Part shown: one piece after another, positions 25,171-36,710 of the stretch
How the letters are laid out: each line of letters begins with the position of its first letter
Numbering within the stretch: position 1 is the first letter of the stretch
Position numbers and translations under genes: made by a program
Notes under the pieces: model-generated
What the model was told of the DNA's origin: nothing
The model's input: only the letters and a program-made list of their open reading frames with translations
Database searches by the model: none
Assembly: GCF_000220705.2 (NCBI RefSeq)
Contig: NZ_CP023202.1
Coordinates: 4,928,501 to 4,992,500 of the forward strand
Direction of reading: 5' to 3'
DNA: 64,000 bases
Origin: Streptomyces xinghaiensis S187
GTDB lineage: Bacteria; Actinomycetota; Actinomycetes; Streptomycetales; Streptomycetaceae

Positions 25171-25464
25171 GGTGGCTGCGCGGCGGGCTCTGCTCTCTCC
25201 CCTCACCCCTCACCCCTCACCCCTCTTGCCTCCTCTTACCTCTCGCCGGTTGCCGGTTGCTGCTTGCTGGTCGGTGGGGGCTGGGGGCGGCTCGTGCCCG
25301 TGGAGGCCGAGGTGCCTGCCGTCGCCGGTGCGCGTCGACGCCGAGGTGCGCGCGTGGCCCCTGCCAGGCGTTGCCCGTCTGGTGGTGGTCCGGGGTGGGT
25401 TCCAGATTCTGGGCAGGGGTGTGGGCCCCTCCGCGTGGTGGCGAAGGGGCTGGCGCCGGTGGCT
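25171..25464. other. Non-coding spacer inside the HNH unit
   Basis: It holds a simple-sequence stretch, three tandem CCCTCAC units near 25199-25222, then G+T-rich sequence up to the IS110 copy 2 end. Before the IS arrived this would have been about 300 bp between the HNH stop and the left repeat arm. No gene is seen. Confidence 0.5.
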
Positions 25465-25490
25465 CCCGGGGGGTGCCTCTATGTCTTTCG

Positions 25491-26693
25491 TCAAGCGAGT
25501 CGTGGGGTTCTGGGTTCGTAGAAGGTGCCGTCGCGGAGCATGGCGAAGAGGACGCTGATGCGGTGGCGGGCGAGGCGGAGGAGGGCTTGGGTGTGGGTTT
25601 TGCCCCGGGCTCGGCAGCGGTCGTAGTAGGTGCGGGAGGCGGGGTCGTGGAGGGCGGCGAACGCGGAGAGGAACATCGCGCGTTTGAGCTGTCGGTTTCC
25701 GCCTCTGGGGGCGTGTTCGCCGTGGATGGAGGATCCGGACTGTCGGGTGGTGGGGGCGAGGCCGGCGTAGGAGGCGAGGTGGGCGGCGGTGGGGAAGGAG
25801 CTGCCGTCGCCGATGGTGGTCAGGAGGACTGCGGCGGTCCTGACGCCGATGCCGGGCATCGAGGTCAGGACCTGGGAAAGAGGGTGAGCCTCCAGCAGGG
25901 TCTCGATCTGGGTTTCCAGTGCGCGGCGTTGTTCGTGGACGGTGGCCAGCGACTTGGCCAGCGAGGGCACGATGACGTCCAGGGTGCCGGTTCCCGGGAC
26001 GACGACGGTCTGTTCGTCGAGGGCGGTGAAGATGTCGTTGACGAGTCGCTGGGCCATGCGCGGGGCCTTGGGCCGTATGACCTCGACGAGTTTGCGGCGG
26101 CCGGCCTTGCGCAGGGCGGCCGGGGAGCCGTAGCGCTCCAGTAGCCAGGTGATGGCGGGATGGTCCAGGCGGGGTCCCAGGACGCGTTCGAGGCTGGGGT
26201 GGAACTGGGTGAGCAGGCCGCGGATGCGGTTGGAGGTGCGGTTGGCCTCGCCGGCCAGGTCCTGGTCGAAGCCGACCAGCATGGTCAGCTCGGCGGTGAT
26301 CTCGTCCGTGAGGTCGAGGGAACGCAGGGTGTGGGGCATGGTGCGTGCAGCGTCCGCGATAACGGCCGCGTCGCGGGCGTCGGTCTTGGCTTCACCCGGG
26401 TAGAGGTCGGCAATCCTGCGCATCGCCAGCCCGGGCAGATAGGCGACCTGGCAGCCCGCGTCGCGGGCGACGGTCAGCGGCAGGGCGCCGATGGAGGCGG
26501 GCTGGTCCACGATCACCAGCACCCGGCCGAACTTGTCACGGAGCTTGTCGAAGACGGCCCGCAGTTTCGGTTCGCTGTTGGGCAGCGGCTTGTCGAACAC
26601 CTTCTTCCCGGCCGGGGTGAGTCCGTGTCCGTGATGGCTGCTCTTGCCGACGTCCAGGCCGAGGAAGACGCCCGTCTCGTCGATGTCGATCAC
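25491..26693 (-). CDS. IS110-family DEDD transposase, copy 2
   Basis: 400 residues from GTG 26693. The protein is identical to copy 1 throughout (N-terminal 'GLDVGKSSHH', C-terminal 'SMPGIGVRTAAVLL' and 'YAGLAPTTRQSG'). The lack of any difference points to a recent transposition. With copy 1 it forms an inverted pair around 21750-25464. Confidence 0.92.
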   Translation of the reverse strand: MIDIDETGVFLGLDVGKSSHHGHGLTPAGKKVFDKPLPNSEPKLRAVFDKLRDKFGRVLVIVDQPASIGALPLTVARDAGCQVAYLPGLAMRRIADLYPGEAKTDARDAAVIADAARTMPHTLRSLDLTDEITAELTMLVGFDQDLAGEANRTSNRIRGLLTQFHPSLERVLGPRLDHPAITWLLERYGSPAALRKAGRRKLVEVIRPKAPRMAQRLVNDIFTALDEQTVVVPGTGTLDVIVPSLAKSLATVHEQRRALETQIETLLEAHPLSQVLTSMPGIGVRTAAVLLTTIGDGSSFPTAAHLASYAGLAPTTRQSGSSIHGEHAPRGGNRQLKRAMFLSAFAALHDPASRTYYDRCRARGKTHTQALLRLARHRISVLFAMLRDGTFYEPRTPRLA

Positions 26694-26944
26694 CGTGCCC
26701 CCACATGCGTCGATGCCGTGCCGGCCTCGGTGGCGGGGCCGTTCGCGCGCATCCACGTTATGCAGACCTGCCGCCCGCGAGTGGCCGGGCATTGCGCCCG
26801 GCCGGGCGGTGGTCGGGCCTCTGATCAGCGTCTCCGACGGCACCCCTCGGGCCCGGTGACACCACCCCCCAGGTCATCCCAACGACAGGGGGCAACAGTC
26901 ATGCCGGGCCCGGAGGCCAGCAGCCCTCTTGCAGGACCGCGAAG
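26694..26944 (-). ncRNA. Candidate bridge RNA of IS110 copy 2
   Basis: Same left-end non-coding region as in copy 1, upstream of the transposase, with the same stem-loops (for example around 26783-26803). Identical sequence implies the same programmed target. Inferred from the family. Confidence 0.45.
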
Positions 26945-26962
26945 AAGATAACGGGGCGGCGG

Positions 26963-28303
26963 CTACGTGATGTGGGCGAGGGGCTGGGGTGGGTTGGTGT
27001 AGGTGTGGCCGGTCGGTGCGGTCCAGGTGACTGCGCCGGTGTCGGGGTTGCGCTGCACCTGCCATTCGGTGCGGTGTTTCAGCAGGTGGTGGCGTCGGCA
27101 CAGCGGCATCAGATTGTCCGGCTCCGTCGCCCCGCCCGCTTGCGGATCCTGGTGGTCGAAGGGCTGGATGTGGTCCAGGTCGCAGCGGTGGGCGGGCATC
27201 TGGCAGGAGGGGAAGGTGCAGGTCATGTCGCGGGCGGTGACGTGGCGTTGGGTCTCGGCGGTGGGCTTGTAGGTGGTCGGATCGGTCTTGACCAGCAGCC
27301 CGGTCTTCGGGTGGGTGATCAGACGCCGCCAGATCGTGCCCGGAGCGAAAGCCACCTCCCGCGCCGCGGTGGCGCTGATCGGCCCGTAGCCCTTGAGGTG
27401 TCCGGGCTCCTCATCCGCCCCGATCAACGTGTCGAGGGACACCGTCATTTGGACCACTGCCGCCGACCGGCCACCGGGGGTCGCGTCTCCGGCGGGGCGG
27501 TTGACGACCAGGTCATACAGGGCGTCCACCCGCTTCTGGTTCAGCGTGCGCCCGTCATCGCCGAAGGTGGCGGCGTGCGCATCGACGGCAGCATCCAGCT
27601 GGGCGGCCTGGGGGGTGGGGAGGAACGCGGTCCAGGTGGCCATACCGTCCTCGGTCGCGCGGTGCCAGATCGTGCGGTCCTCCCGCCGCCGGCGATGCCG
27701 CCGCTCCGCCCCCAGCGGATCCGCCCGCAGCACCGCCCGGTTCAACGCCCGCCGGGTCTGGCCGACGGACTGGCCCGGCATCTTGGGCAGCACCATGGCC
27801 TCCACCCGCGCGGCGGCTTCCGGGTCGAGGGTGCCGGTGACCTCCGTCACCGCCTTCGCCTGCAGATAGCAGATCTCCCCGCGCTCCAACAGGCCGACGG
27901 TGGTGGGGAAACGGCCCTCCAGGGCGGTGGCGACCGCCAGACGCTCCGCGGCCGTGTTCCCCGATAGCTTCAACGCACAGGCAACATCCTCACAGGCGAA
28001 GTCCCAGTCATAGTCCGCCCAACCCCTCCCATCCGGCCTCGCATCCAGAGCATCCGCCTCGATATCCGCCAGCAGACCCACCTGCTGCGCCTGAATCCAG
28101 GAGGTGTGCCGCTCCCAGGCCTTCAAAGCATCGATCCGCCCCGTGGTGGAAAGCTGCTCGCGCTCCAACAGGCCGAGCATCGCCGCCGTCTGCGGACCCG
28201 GCACAGCCGTGGCCAGGTGCGCGGCCCACTCATCCGCCGTCACCGGCCCTCCCCGCGGGCCGGTTGTTTCGGTCTCGTCGTGGTCGAGCAGCGTGGCCTG
28301 CAT
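26963..28303 (-). CDS. DUF222/HNH endonuclease (13E12 repeat family)
   Basis: ATG 28303 follows GGGGGGAA closely and is preferred over the in-frame start at 28348; 446 residues. The N-terminal two thirds is the helical DUF222 domain ('WIQAQQVGLLADIEADAL', 'ERGEICYLQAKAVTEVTG', 'PGQSVGQTRRALNRAV'). The C-terminus is an HNH nuclease: 'MTCTFPSCQMPAHRCDLDHI' (zinc Cys and catalytic DH), 'DNLMPLCRRHHLLKH'. This actinobacterial family is named after the multicopy 13E12 repeats of M. tuberculosis, which behave as repetitive, mobile-like units. It is flanked by long inverted repeats here. The stop lies 3 bp from IS110 copy 2. Confidence 0.87.
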   Translation of the reverse strand: MQATLLDHDETETTGPRGGPVTADEWAAHLATAVPGPQTAAMLGLLEREQLSTTGRIDALKAWERHTSWIQAQQVGLLADIEADALDARPDGRGWADYDWDFACEDVACALKLSGNTAAERLAVATALEGRFPTTVGLLERGEICYLQAKAVTEVTGTLDPEAAARVEAMVLPKMPGQSVGQTRRALNRAVLRADPLGAERRHRRRREDRTIWHRATEDGMATWTAFLPTPQAAQLDAAVDAHAATFGDDGRTLNQKRVDALYDLVVNRPAGDATPGGRSAAVVQMTVSLDTLIGADEEPGHLKGYGPISATAAREVAFAPGTIWRRLITHPKTGLLVKTDPTTYKPTAETQRHVTARDMTCTFPSCQMPAHRCDLDHIQPFDHQDPQAGGATEPDNLMPLCRRHHLLKHRTEWQVQRNPDTGAVTWTAPTGHTYTNPPQPLAHIT

Positions 28304-28599
28304 GACATTCCCCCCGTCCGGATCACCCGTGTGAACTCCCGCCCTCACGCAGCGAGTTCCTACCCCCTATTTTCCGTCACGGACGGTGATGAATCCAGGT
28401 CCAGAGCATGGAACCACCCGAACGAGTGAGCGAAAGCGGACCCGGGAACTCCACCTACCGCCCCCGTCCCATATCAGCACCACCACGGACCGCCAGCACT
28501 CCGAACGCGGCCGCCGACGCGCCGGAGAACCGGGGCCTCACACCGACCTCATCCCGGCAACAACCGACACGACCACAGCAGCCACCGACAATCACCACC

Positions 28600-28862
28600 C
28601 GCGACCGCCACCACCGACAGCCCGCCACAACGAACGGGAAGCCGAGAAGCCCAGGCGCGCGTGTGCTTCCGCGCACCCCCACCGGCACCAGCCACGCCAT
28701 GCTTTTCAAGCCGTCCCCGGGCGCGCACGGCACCGGATAGACGACCGACCACGGGGCCACCCCCGACACGGATGCCGTAACCCACCACAACCACAACGGG
28801 CAGCCCGCGACGCACCCGCCACCACCACCGCGCCGCCCACCCGGCGCCGTAAACGCAACCAC
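28600..28862. repeat. Right arm of the long inverted repeat around the HNH gene
   Basis: Reverse complement of 24904-25170. It starts about 300 bp upstream of the HNH start. The gap 28304-28600 is of mixed composition (A+T-richer near 28365-28380) and probably holds the HNH promoter. Confidence 0.8.
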
Positions 28863-29142
28863 CCACCGGTCGCGAGTGCTCCCTGGACAAGCGTCAGTCT
28901 TCACCACTGCTGCTCTGCTTCCCGACTGGTGCTCGTGCGGGAGCTGACGATCGCAGGCCAACCTGTGGAGTCGGCCCGCTTCGGAGTGGTCGCAAACTTT
29001 GAGCTTCTTCAGCTTCTTCAGCTGCTTCCTGGTCCGCAGCCGTGCTTGCCGCCCTGCTCAGGGGCGGTATGGAGAACACCCACCCGGTGGTGCACGACTC
29101 AGACAGTGGTCCGGTACGGGTCCGGTACATCCCGCGCATCAT
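28863..29142. other. Non-coding stretch beyond the HNH unit
   Basis: There is no convincing gene. It has a local AGCTTCTTC repeat near 29000-29030 and lower G+C than its surroundings. It may contain remnants of DNA disrupted by the HNH unit. Confidence 0.4.
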
Positions 29143-29182
29143 GCCCGTACGCCCGTACGCCCGTACGCCCGTACGCCCGTAC
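29143..29182. repeat. Five tandem copies of GCCCGTAC
   Basis: Five exact 8-bp units. The last unit forms part of the terminator stem at 29175-29208. Each unit contains the palindrome GTAC, so several alternative hairpins are possible. Confidence 0.85.
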
Positions 29183-29208
29183 CCGGCCCTGACATGCCGG
29201 GTACGGGC
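29175..29208 (-). terminator. Terminator of the ppdK transcript
   Basis: A perfect 13-bp stem (GCCCGTACCCGGC 29175-29187 with its complement 29196-29208) and an 8-nt loop, 68 bp after the ppdK stop. There is no T-run on the minus strand. Confidence 0.7.
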
Positions 29209-29275
29209 GCGACCCCGGGTTGGTGGCCGGACCCGGCTGCCCCGGGGTTCGGGGGCCGGGCCCGGCCGCCGCCGG

Positions 29276-32011
<2,736 letters not shown>

Positions 32012-32064
32012 GGTGGGGCCTCTTCCTTGGTGAGGACGTGCCTCCACGGTCGCCCGGAACACCG

Positions 32065-32080
32065 GGGCCCGACAGGTCCC
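32065..32080. promoter_or_regulatory. DevR/OsdR-like palindrome near ppdK
   Basis: GGGCCC-GACA-GGTCCC; the arms match at five of six positions. It is centred about 61 bp upstream of the ppdK start, a good position for an activator site. Confidence 0.4.
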
Positions 32081-32097
32081 TGTCGTCCCCGCGCGGG

Positions 32098-32111
32098 GGA
32101 CCGATCGGCCC
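32098..32111. promoter_or_regulatory. DevR/OsdR-like box between ppdK and adhE
   Basis: GGACC-GATC-GGCCC fits the GGRCC-N4-GGYCC pattern exactly. It lies 87 bp from ppdK and 239 bp from adhE. A looser GGGACCC/GGGTCCC pair follows near 32144-32163. Confidence 0.5.
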
Positions 32112-32349
32112 CAAGGGTCCCCACCGTCCCGGCGGTCCCGGCCGGGACCCGGCCCGGGGTCCCGGTCGTACCCTGGTTTTGGAGCCCCATCGGCCTGCCG
32201 CGGCGGGACCTTCGGGACCTGTGGACGGCCCCGTCGCTGCGGAAGTCTGATGGACGAGGGGCGGCAACAAGCCCCCGGGACACGGCCCCACTGGACCGAG
32301 CCCCGCGATCCGCAACGGTCACGCGACCCCACGACGGAGGCTCACCGCA

Positions 32350-35154
32350 ATGACCCGACACGACGCCGGCACCCGGCCCGCCGCGAAGCCCGCCAAGCCC
32401 GCGAAGCCCGCCAAGCCCACGCAGTCCGACCAGCCGGCCCAGCCGGCCCCCGTCGGCGGCGCGGGCACCGGCCCGGCCTCCCGCGGCGCGGCGGACAGCG
32501 GCGTGACGGGCGGCGGCGCGGCCACCGGCAGCAACGCCTCCGGCGAACGGAACGCCGCCGTCGACCAGTTGGTGACCAACGGCCTCAAGGCCCTGGCCGC
32601 GTACGAGCACCTGACCCAGGAGCAGATCGACCACATCGTCGCCAAGGCCTCGGTGGCCGCCCTCGACAAGCACACCCAGCTCGCGCGGATGGCCGTCGAC
32701 GAGACCGGCCGCGGAGTCTTCGAGGACAAGGCCGCGAAGAACATGTTCGCCTGCGAGCACGTCACCCACAGCATGGCCAAGACCAAGACCGTGGGCGTCA
32801 TCAGCCGCGACGACATCGAGGACATCGTCGAGATCGCCGAGCCCGTGGGCGTGGTCGCCGCCGTCACCCCCGTCACCAACCCAACCTCCACCACCATCTT
32901 CAAGGCGCTGCTCGCGCTCAAGACCCGCAACCCGGTGGTCTTCGCCTTCCACCCCAGCGCCCAGCGGTGCAGCGCCGAGGCGGCGCGCGTCGTGCGGGAC
33001 GCGGCGGTGGCGGCGGGCGCCCCGGAGCACTGCGTGCAGTGGATCGAGAAGCCGTCCATCGAGGGCACCGCCGCGCTGATGCACCACGACGGCGTCGCGA
33101 TGATCCTGGCCACCGGCGGCAACAGCATGGTCAAGGCGGCCTACTCCGCCGGCAAGCCCGCGCTGGGCGTCGGCGCCGGCAACGTCCCCGCGTATGTGCA
33201 CCGCAGTGCCGTGCTGCGCCGGGCCGTCAACGACGTCGTCCTCTCCAAGGCGTTCGACAACGGCATGATCTGCGCCTCCGAGCAGGCCGTCATCCTGGAC
33301 GAGGAGATCTACGAGGCCGCGCTCGCGGAGTTCGCGAAGCTGCACGCCCACCGGGCCACCGCGGACGAGAAGCGGAAGCTGGAGGCGTTCCTCTTCCCCA
33401 CCGGCGCCGACGGCGGCGAGGGCTGCGAGGCCAAGGTCAACCCGGCCGTCGTGGGCCAGAGCCCGGCGTGGATCGCCGAGCGGGCCGGCTTCACCGTGCC
33501 GCCGGAGACCTCCGTCATCCTCGTCGAGACCGACCACGTCGGCGCCGACGAGCCGCTGACCCGCGAGAAGCTCTGCCCCGTGCTGGCGGTGCTGCGCGCC
33601 GGCTCCACCGAACAGGGCTTCGACCTGGCGGCGGCGATGGTCGCCTTCCACGGCCAGGGCCACAGCGCCGTCATCCACGCCGCCGACGAGGAGCTGGCCG
33701 AGGCCTACGGCCGCCGGATGAAGACCGTCCGCGTCATCGTCAACGCGCCCTCCTCGCACGGCGCCATCGGCGGCATCTACAACAGCCTGCTGCCGTCGCT
33801 GACCCTCGGCTGCGGCTCCTGGGGCTCGACCTCCGTCTCGAACAACGTCTCGGCCGCCAACCTCCTCAACATCAAGCGCATGAGCACCCGTCACAACAAC
33901 CTGCAGTGGTTCAAGGTGCCGCCGAAGATCTACTTCGAGCCGCAGGCCATCCGCTACCTGGCCTCCATGCCGGACGTCCACCGGATCACCGTCGTCACCG
34001 ACGCCACCATGACCCGCCTCGGCTACGTCGACCGGATCAACCGCGTGCTGCAGCGCCGCCCGCAGCCGGTCACCGTCCAGGTCATCGACGACGTCGAGCC
34101 CGAGCCCAGCATCGACTCCGTGCACCGCGGCGCCGCCCTGATGCGGGACTTCAAGCCGGACACCATCATCGCCCTGGGCGGCGGCTCCCCGATGGACGCG
34201 GCCAAGGTGATGTGGCTGCTCTACGAACAGCCGGACATCGACTTCGCCGACATGCGGCAGAAGTTCTCCGACATCCGCAAGCGGGCCTTCCGCTTCCCGG
34301 TCCTCGGCGAGCGCGCCCGCCTGGTGTGCGTGCCGACCACCTCCGGGACCGGCGCCGAGGTCACCCCGTTCGCCGTCATCTCCGACCCGGCGACCGGCCG
34401 CAAGTACCCGCTGGCCGACTACGCGCTGACCCCCAGCGTCGCCATCGTCGACCCGCTGCTCACCGCCGACCTGCCGCCGGCGCTGGCCGCCGACAGCGGC
34501 TTCGACGCCCTCACCCACGCCACCGAGGCCTATGTCTCCGTCTACGCCAACGACTTCACCGACGGCCCCGCCCTGCACGCCATCAAGCTCATCTTCGAGA
34601 ACCTCGAACAGGCCGTGAACAACCGGGCCGCCAGCCCGGAGGCCCGGGAGCGGGTGCACAACGCGGGCACCATCGCGGGCATGGCGTTCGGCAACGCCTT
34701 CCTCGGCATCGTGCACGCCATGGCGCACACCCTGGGTGCCACCTTCCACGTGGCGCACGGCCGCACCAACGCGATCCTGCTGCCGCACGTCATCCGCTAC
34801 AACGGCACCGTGCCGACCAAGCTCACCAGCTGGCCCAAGTACGAGAGCTACCGGGCACCGGAGCGCTTCCAGGAGATCGCCCGCGCCCTGGGCCTGCCGG
34901 CCGCCACCCCCGCCGAGGGCGTCGAGTCCTACGCCACCGCGGTGGAGCGGCTGCGCGACGCGGCCGGCATCGAACCGTCCTTCAAGGCCGCAGGCGTCGA
35001 CGAGACCGCCTTCCTGGAAGCCCTGCCGCAGCAGGCGCTCAACGCCTACGAGGACCAGTGCGCACCGGCCAACCCGCGCATGCCGATGCTCGACGACATG
35101 CAGGCCATCATGCGCGCCGCCTACTACGGCGACCGGGTCCCGGACGCCGGATAG
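32350..35154 (+). CDS. adhE: Bifunctional acetaldehyde-CoA/alcohol dehydrogenase
   Basis: 934 residues from ATG 32350. After a Pro/Lys/Gly-rich tail of about 65 residues comes the CoA-acylating aldehyde dehydrogenase domain: 'AAVTPVTNPTSTTIFK', 'ATGGNSMVKAAYSAG' and the catalytic Cys in 'NGMICASEQAVI'. From about residue 535 follows the iron alcohol dehydrogenase domain: 'IALGGGSPMDAAKVMW', 'TTSGTGAEVTPFAV' and the metal site in 'GFDALTHATEAY', 'VHAMAHTLGATFHVAHG'. The enzyme reduces acetyl-CoA to ethanol with two NADH, regenerating NAD+. The disordered N-terminal tail is unusual for AdhE. It is probably co-regulated with ppdK. Confidence 0.95.
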   Translation: MTRHDAGTRPAAKPAKPAKPAKPTQSDQPAQPAPVGGAGTGPASRGAADSGVTGGGAATGSNASGERNAAVDQLVTNGLKALAAYEHLTQEQIDHIVAKASVAALDKHTQLARMAVDETGRGVFEDKAAKNMFACEHVTHSMAKTKTVGVISRDDIEDIVEIAEPVGVVAAVTPVTNPTSTTIFKALLALKTRNPVVFAFHPSAQRCSAEAARVVRDAAVAAGAPEHCVQWIEKPSIEGTAALMHHDGVAMILATGGNSMVKAAYSAGKPALGVGAGNVPAYVHRSAVLRRAVNDVVLSKAFDNGMICASEQAVILDEEIYEAALAEFAKLHAHRATADEKRKLEAFLFPTGADGGEGCEAKVNPAVVGQSPAWIAERAGFTVPPETSVILVETDHVGADEPLTREKLCPVLAVLRAGSTEQGFDLAAAMVAFHGQGHSAVIHAADEELAEAYGRRMKTVRVIVNAPSSHGAIGGIYNSLLPSLTLGCGSWGSTSVSNNVSAANLLNIKRMSTRHNNLQWFKVPPKIYFEPQAIRYLASMPDVHRITVVTDATMTRLGYVDRINRVLQRRPQPVTVQVIDDVEPEPSIDSVHRGAALMRDFKPDTIIALGGGSPMDAAKVMWLLYEQPDIDFADMRQKFSDIRKRAFRFPVLGERARLVCVPTTSGTGAEVTPFAVISDPATGRKYPLADYALTPSVAIVDPLLTADLPPALAADSGFDALTHATEAYVSVYANDFTDGPALHAIKLIFENLEQAVNNRAASPEARERVHNAGTIAGMAFGNAFLGIVHAMAHTLGATFHVAHGRTNAILLPHVIRYNGTVPTKLTSWPKYESYRAPERFQEIARALGLPAATPAEGVESYATAVERLRDAAGIEPSFKAAGVDETAFLEALPQQALNAYEDQCAPANPRMPMLDDMQAIMRAAYYGDRVPDAG

Positions 35155-35258
35155 CCCGGACGGCCCGGCCGGGGACGGCGCCGTCCGCCCCCGGCCGGGA
35201 CCGGCCGGACCACAACCGCTGCACGGCAGCACCGTATTGATCACTCGGGAGGAATGTC

Positions 35259-36158
35259 ATGACTGCCACCGGCAAGAACGAGGACACCCGCGGCCGTGTC
35301 GTGGTCGGCTTCGACGGTTCGGAGCCGTCGTTCCGCGCTCTCGACCGCGCCGCCGAGGAGGCCGTCCGGCGCGGCACCGCGCTGGAGGTCCTGTGCGGCT
35401 GGCCGTGGAACCCGCCGCCGCTGCCCGGCGAGACCCCGCACGAGCCGCCGACCCTCGCCGAGGAGACCCAGGCCATGGTGGGCCAGGCGGTCGAGAAGGT
35501 CCGCGCGGCCCACCCCGGCCTGGAGGTCATACCGGTGACCACCAGCGAGGCCGCCGTGCCGGCCCTGGTGCGGCACAGCGAGACCGCCGCCCTGACGGTG
35601 CTCGGCACCCGCGGTCACGGCGGCTTCACCGGACTGCTGCTCGGCTCGGTCAGCCTCCGCGTCGCCGCGCACTCCGCGAGCCCGCTGATGGTCGTCCGGG
35701 GCGAGGCCGCGGACGGCGCCGCCCACGGGACGGTGCTGGTGGGCGTGGAGTCCGACGAGGACGGCGACGCGGTGCGCTTCGCTTTCGAGGAGGCGTCCCG
35801 GCGCGGAGCCCGGCTGCGGGCCCTGCACGCCTGGCTGTACCCCGCGCTGCCGACCGGCGCGTACATGGGCGCCTTCGACGTGCCGCCGAAGGAGGGCGAC
35901 GAGCGCCGCAAGGAGGCCGAGGCACTGCCCCGTTACGAGGTGGCGCCGTTCCGGGAGGAGTTCCCGGACGTGGAGGTCATCCCGGACAACGAGTGCAACG
36001 CGGCGGCCCCCGCGCTGGTCGAGGCCAGCCGCACGGCCGACCTGATCGTGCTCGCCACCCACCGCACGCACCGTCACCTCGGGCTGCAGCTCGGCCCGGT
36101 CACCCAGGCGGTGCTGCACCACGCGCACTGCCCGGTCGTCCTGGTCCCGACGGACTGA
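35259..36158 (+). CDS. Tandem-domain universal stress protein
   Basis: 299 residues from ATG 35259 (GGAGGA upstream). The first Usp domain has 'VVVGFDGSEPSFRALDRAA' and the full ATP signature 'LGTRGHGGFTGLLLGSVS'. The second has 'VLVGVESDEDGDAVRFAFE' and 'LATHRTHRHLGLQLGPVTQAVLHHA'. It is a paralogue of the gene at 15172, at the far side of the metabolic genes. In the 104-bp gap after adhE lie the perfect palindrome GGACGGCGCCGTCC (35173-35186) and a half-good DevR-like site (35198-35211); the former could also be the adhE terminator. Confidence 0.88.
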   Translation: MTATGKNEDTRGRVVVGFDGSEPSFRALDRAAEEAVRRGTALEVLCGWPWNPPPLPGETPHEPPTLAEETQAMVGQAVEKVRAAHPGLEVIPVTTSEAAVPALVRHSETAALTVLGTRGHGGFTGLLLGSVSLRVAAHSASPLMVVRGEAADGAAHGTVLVGVESDEDGDAVRFAFEEASRRGARLRALHAWLYPALPTGAYMGAFDVPPKEGDERRKEAEALPRYEVAPFREEFPDVEVIPDNECNAAAPALVEASRTADLIVLATHRTHRHLGLQLGPVTQAVLHHAHCPVVLVPTD

Positions 36159-36295
36159 GGCCACACCGGCCGGGACCGCCGGGGCACCGGCGGAACCGCG
36201 ACCGGAGAAGGGAGCGCATGACGGAAGGGAAGGACGGGCATCCGAACCGCGAGGCGGGCAGCGGTGGTCCTCGTCACCGCGCCCGACCGCGTCCC

Positions 36296-36326
36296 ACGGC
36301 CGCCGTGCCCCGCGCACGGCGGCCGT
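36296..36326. terminator. Bidirectional hairpin terminator between convergent genes
   Basis: A perfect 13-bp stem (36296-36308 with 36314-36326) and a 5-nt loop sit between the plus-strand usp gene and the minus-strand gene at 36342. It can serve both. Confidence 0.75.
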
Positions 36327-36341
36327 AGCCGTGCCGGTGTA

Positions 36342-36710
36342 TCAGTGCCCGGCCGGCTCCTGCTGTCCGGACTGTTCCGCGCGGTCGAACCAGCCGTCCC
36401 CCGCCCCGGCCTCCGGGGTGCCGTCCCCGGCAGCCGCGCGGGGCTCCCGTTCGGACGCCGGACCGGACTCCTGGGTGCGGCGGCCCGGGGCGCTCTCGCG
36501 GGCGCCGTCCCCGGGGCGCTCCCCCCGCCGCCCGTGCTCCGCCCGCCCGTGCTCCACCGTGTGGCGGTCCAGGCGCAGATCGCTCCAGTCGAGCGCCGCG
36601 CTCGCGGCGCGCCGCGTCTCCCGGGCGGCGTCCCGGGTCGCGGCGAGCACGTCGCCGTGCTCCTCGACGAGGAGCTGGTAGATCGGGGGGTTCGCGGTTG
36701 CCGTGGCCAC
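36342..36710 (-). CDS. Small hypothetical protein of the dormancy island
   Basis: GTG 36710 has GAAGGA 8 nt upstream; 122 residues. The first 45 residues look structured ('NPPIYQLLVEEHGDVLAATRDAARETRRAASAA' split over two helices). The rest is charged and Gly/Glu-rich, probably disordered. No domain is recognised. It lies between usp and ctaD, in antisense orientation to both. A longer frame to 36872 lacks a ribosome binding site. Confidence 0.55.
   Translation of the reverse strand: MATATANPPIYQLLVEEHGDVLAATRDAARETRRAASAALDWSDLRLDRHTVEHGRAEHGRRGERPGDGARESAPGRRTQESGPASEREPRAAAGDGTPEAGAGDGWFDRAEQSGQQEPAGH

Larger units (their letters stand above)
25465..26959 (-). mobile_element. IS110-family insertion sequence, copy 2
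   Basis: A 1495-bp element with the same boundaries as copy 1, in opposite orientation. It lies just 3 bp beyond the stop codon of the HNH gene. The flanking sequences differ from those of copy 1 immediately outside CCGCCCC and CCCCGGG, which fixes the ends to within a base or two. Confidence 0.85.

Noticed and set aside
23359..25206. 615-aa minus-strand open frame across the nitroreductase end, crotonase and left repeat
   Set aside because: It runs antisense or out of frame through recognised genes and the non-coding repeat arm; high G+C gives long spurious frames.
29143..29182. Tandem repeats as a CRISPR array
   Set aside because: Units are 8 bp and contiguous, without spacers, and no cas gene is present.
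28386..29192. 268-aa plus-strand frame over the right repeat arm
   Set aside because: His/Pro/Arg-rich low-complexity sequence lying in the repeat arm and spacer; the matching left arm is coded differently, so it is not a gene.
35173..35211. DevR box before the second usp gene
   Set aside because: The palindrome at 35173-35186 has different half-sites and may be the adhE terminator; the site at 35198-35211 breaks symmetry in its second half.
36218..36328. Short ORF (36 aa) with a good ribosome binding site after the usp gene
   Set aside because: Its second half is the 13-bp terminator stem at 36296-36326 and the peptide is low-complexity; it is probably chance.
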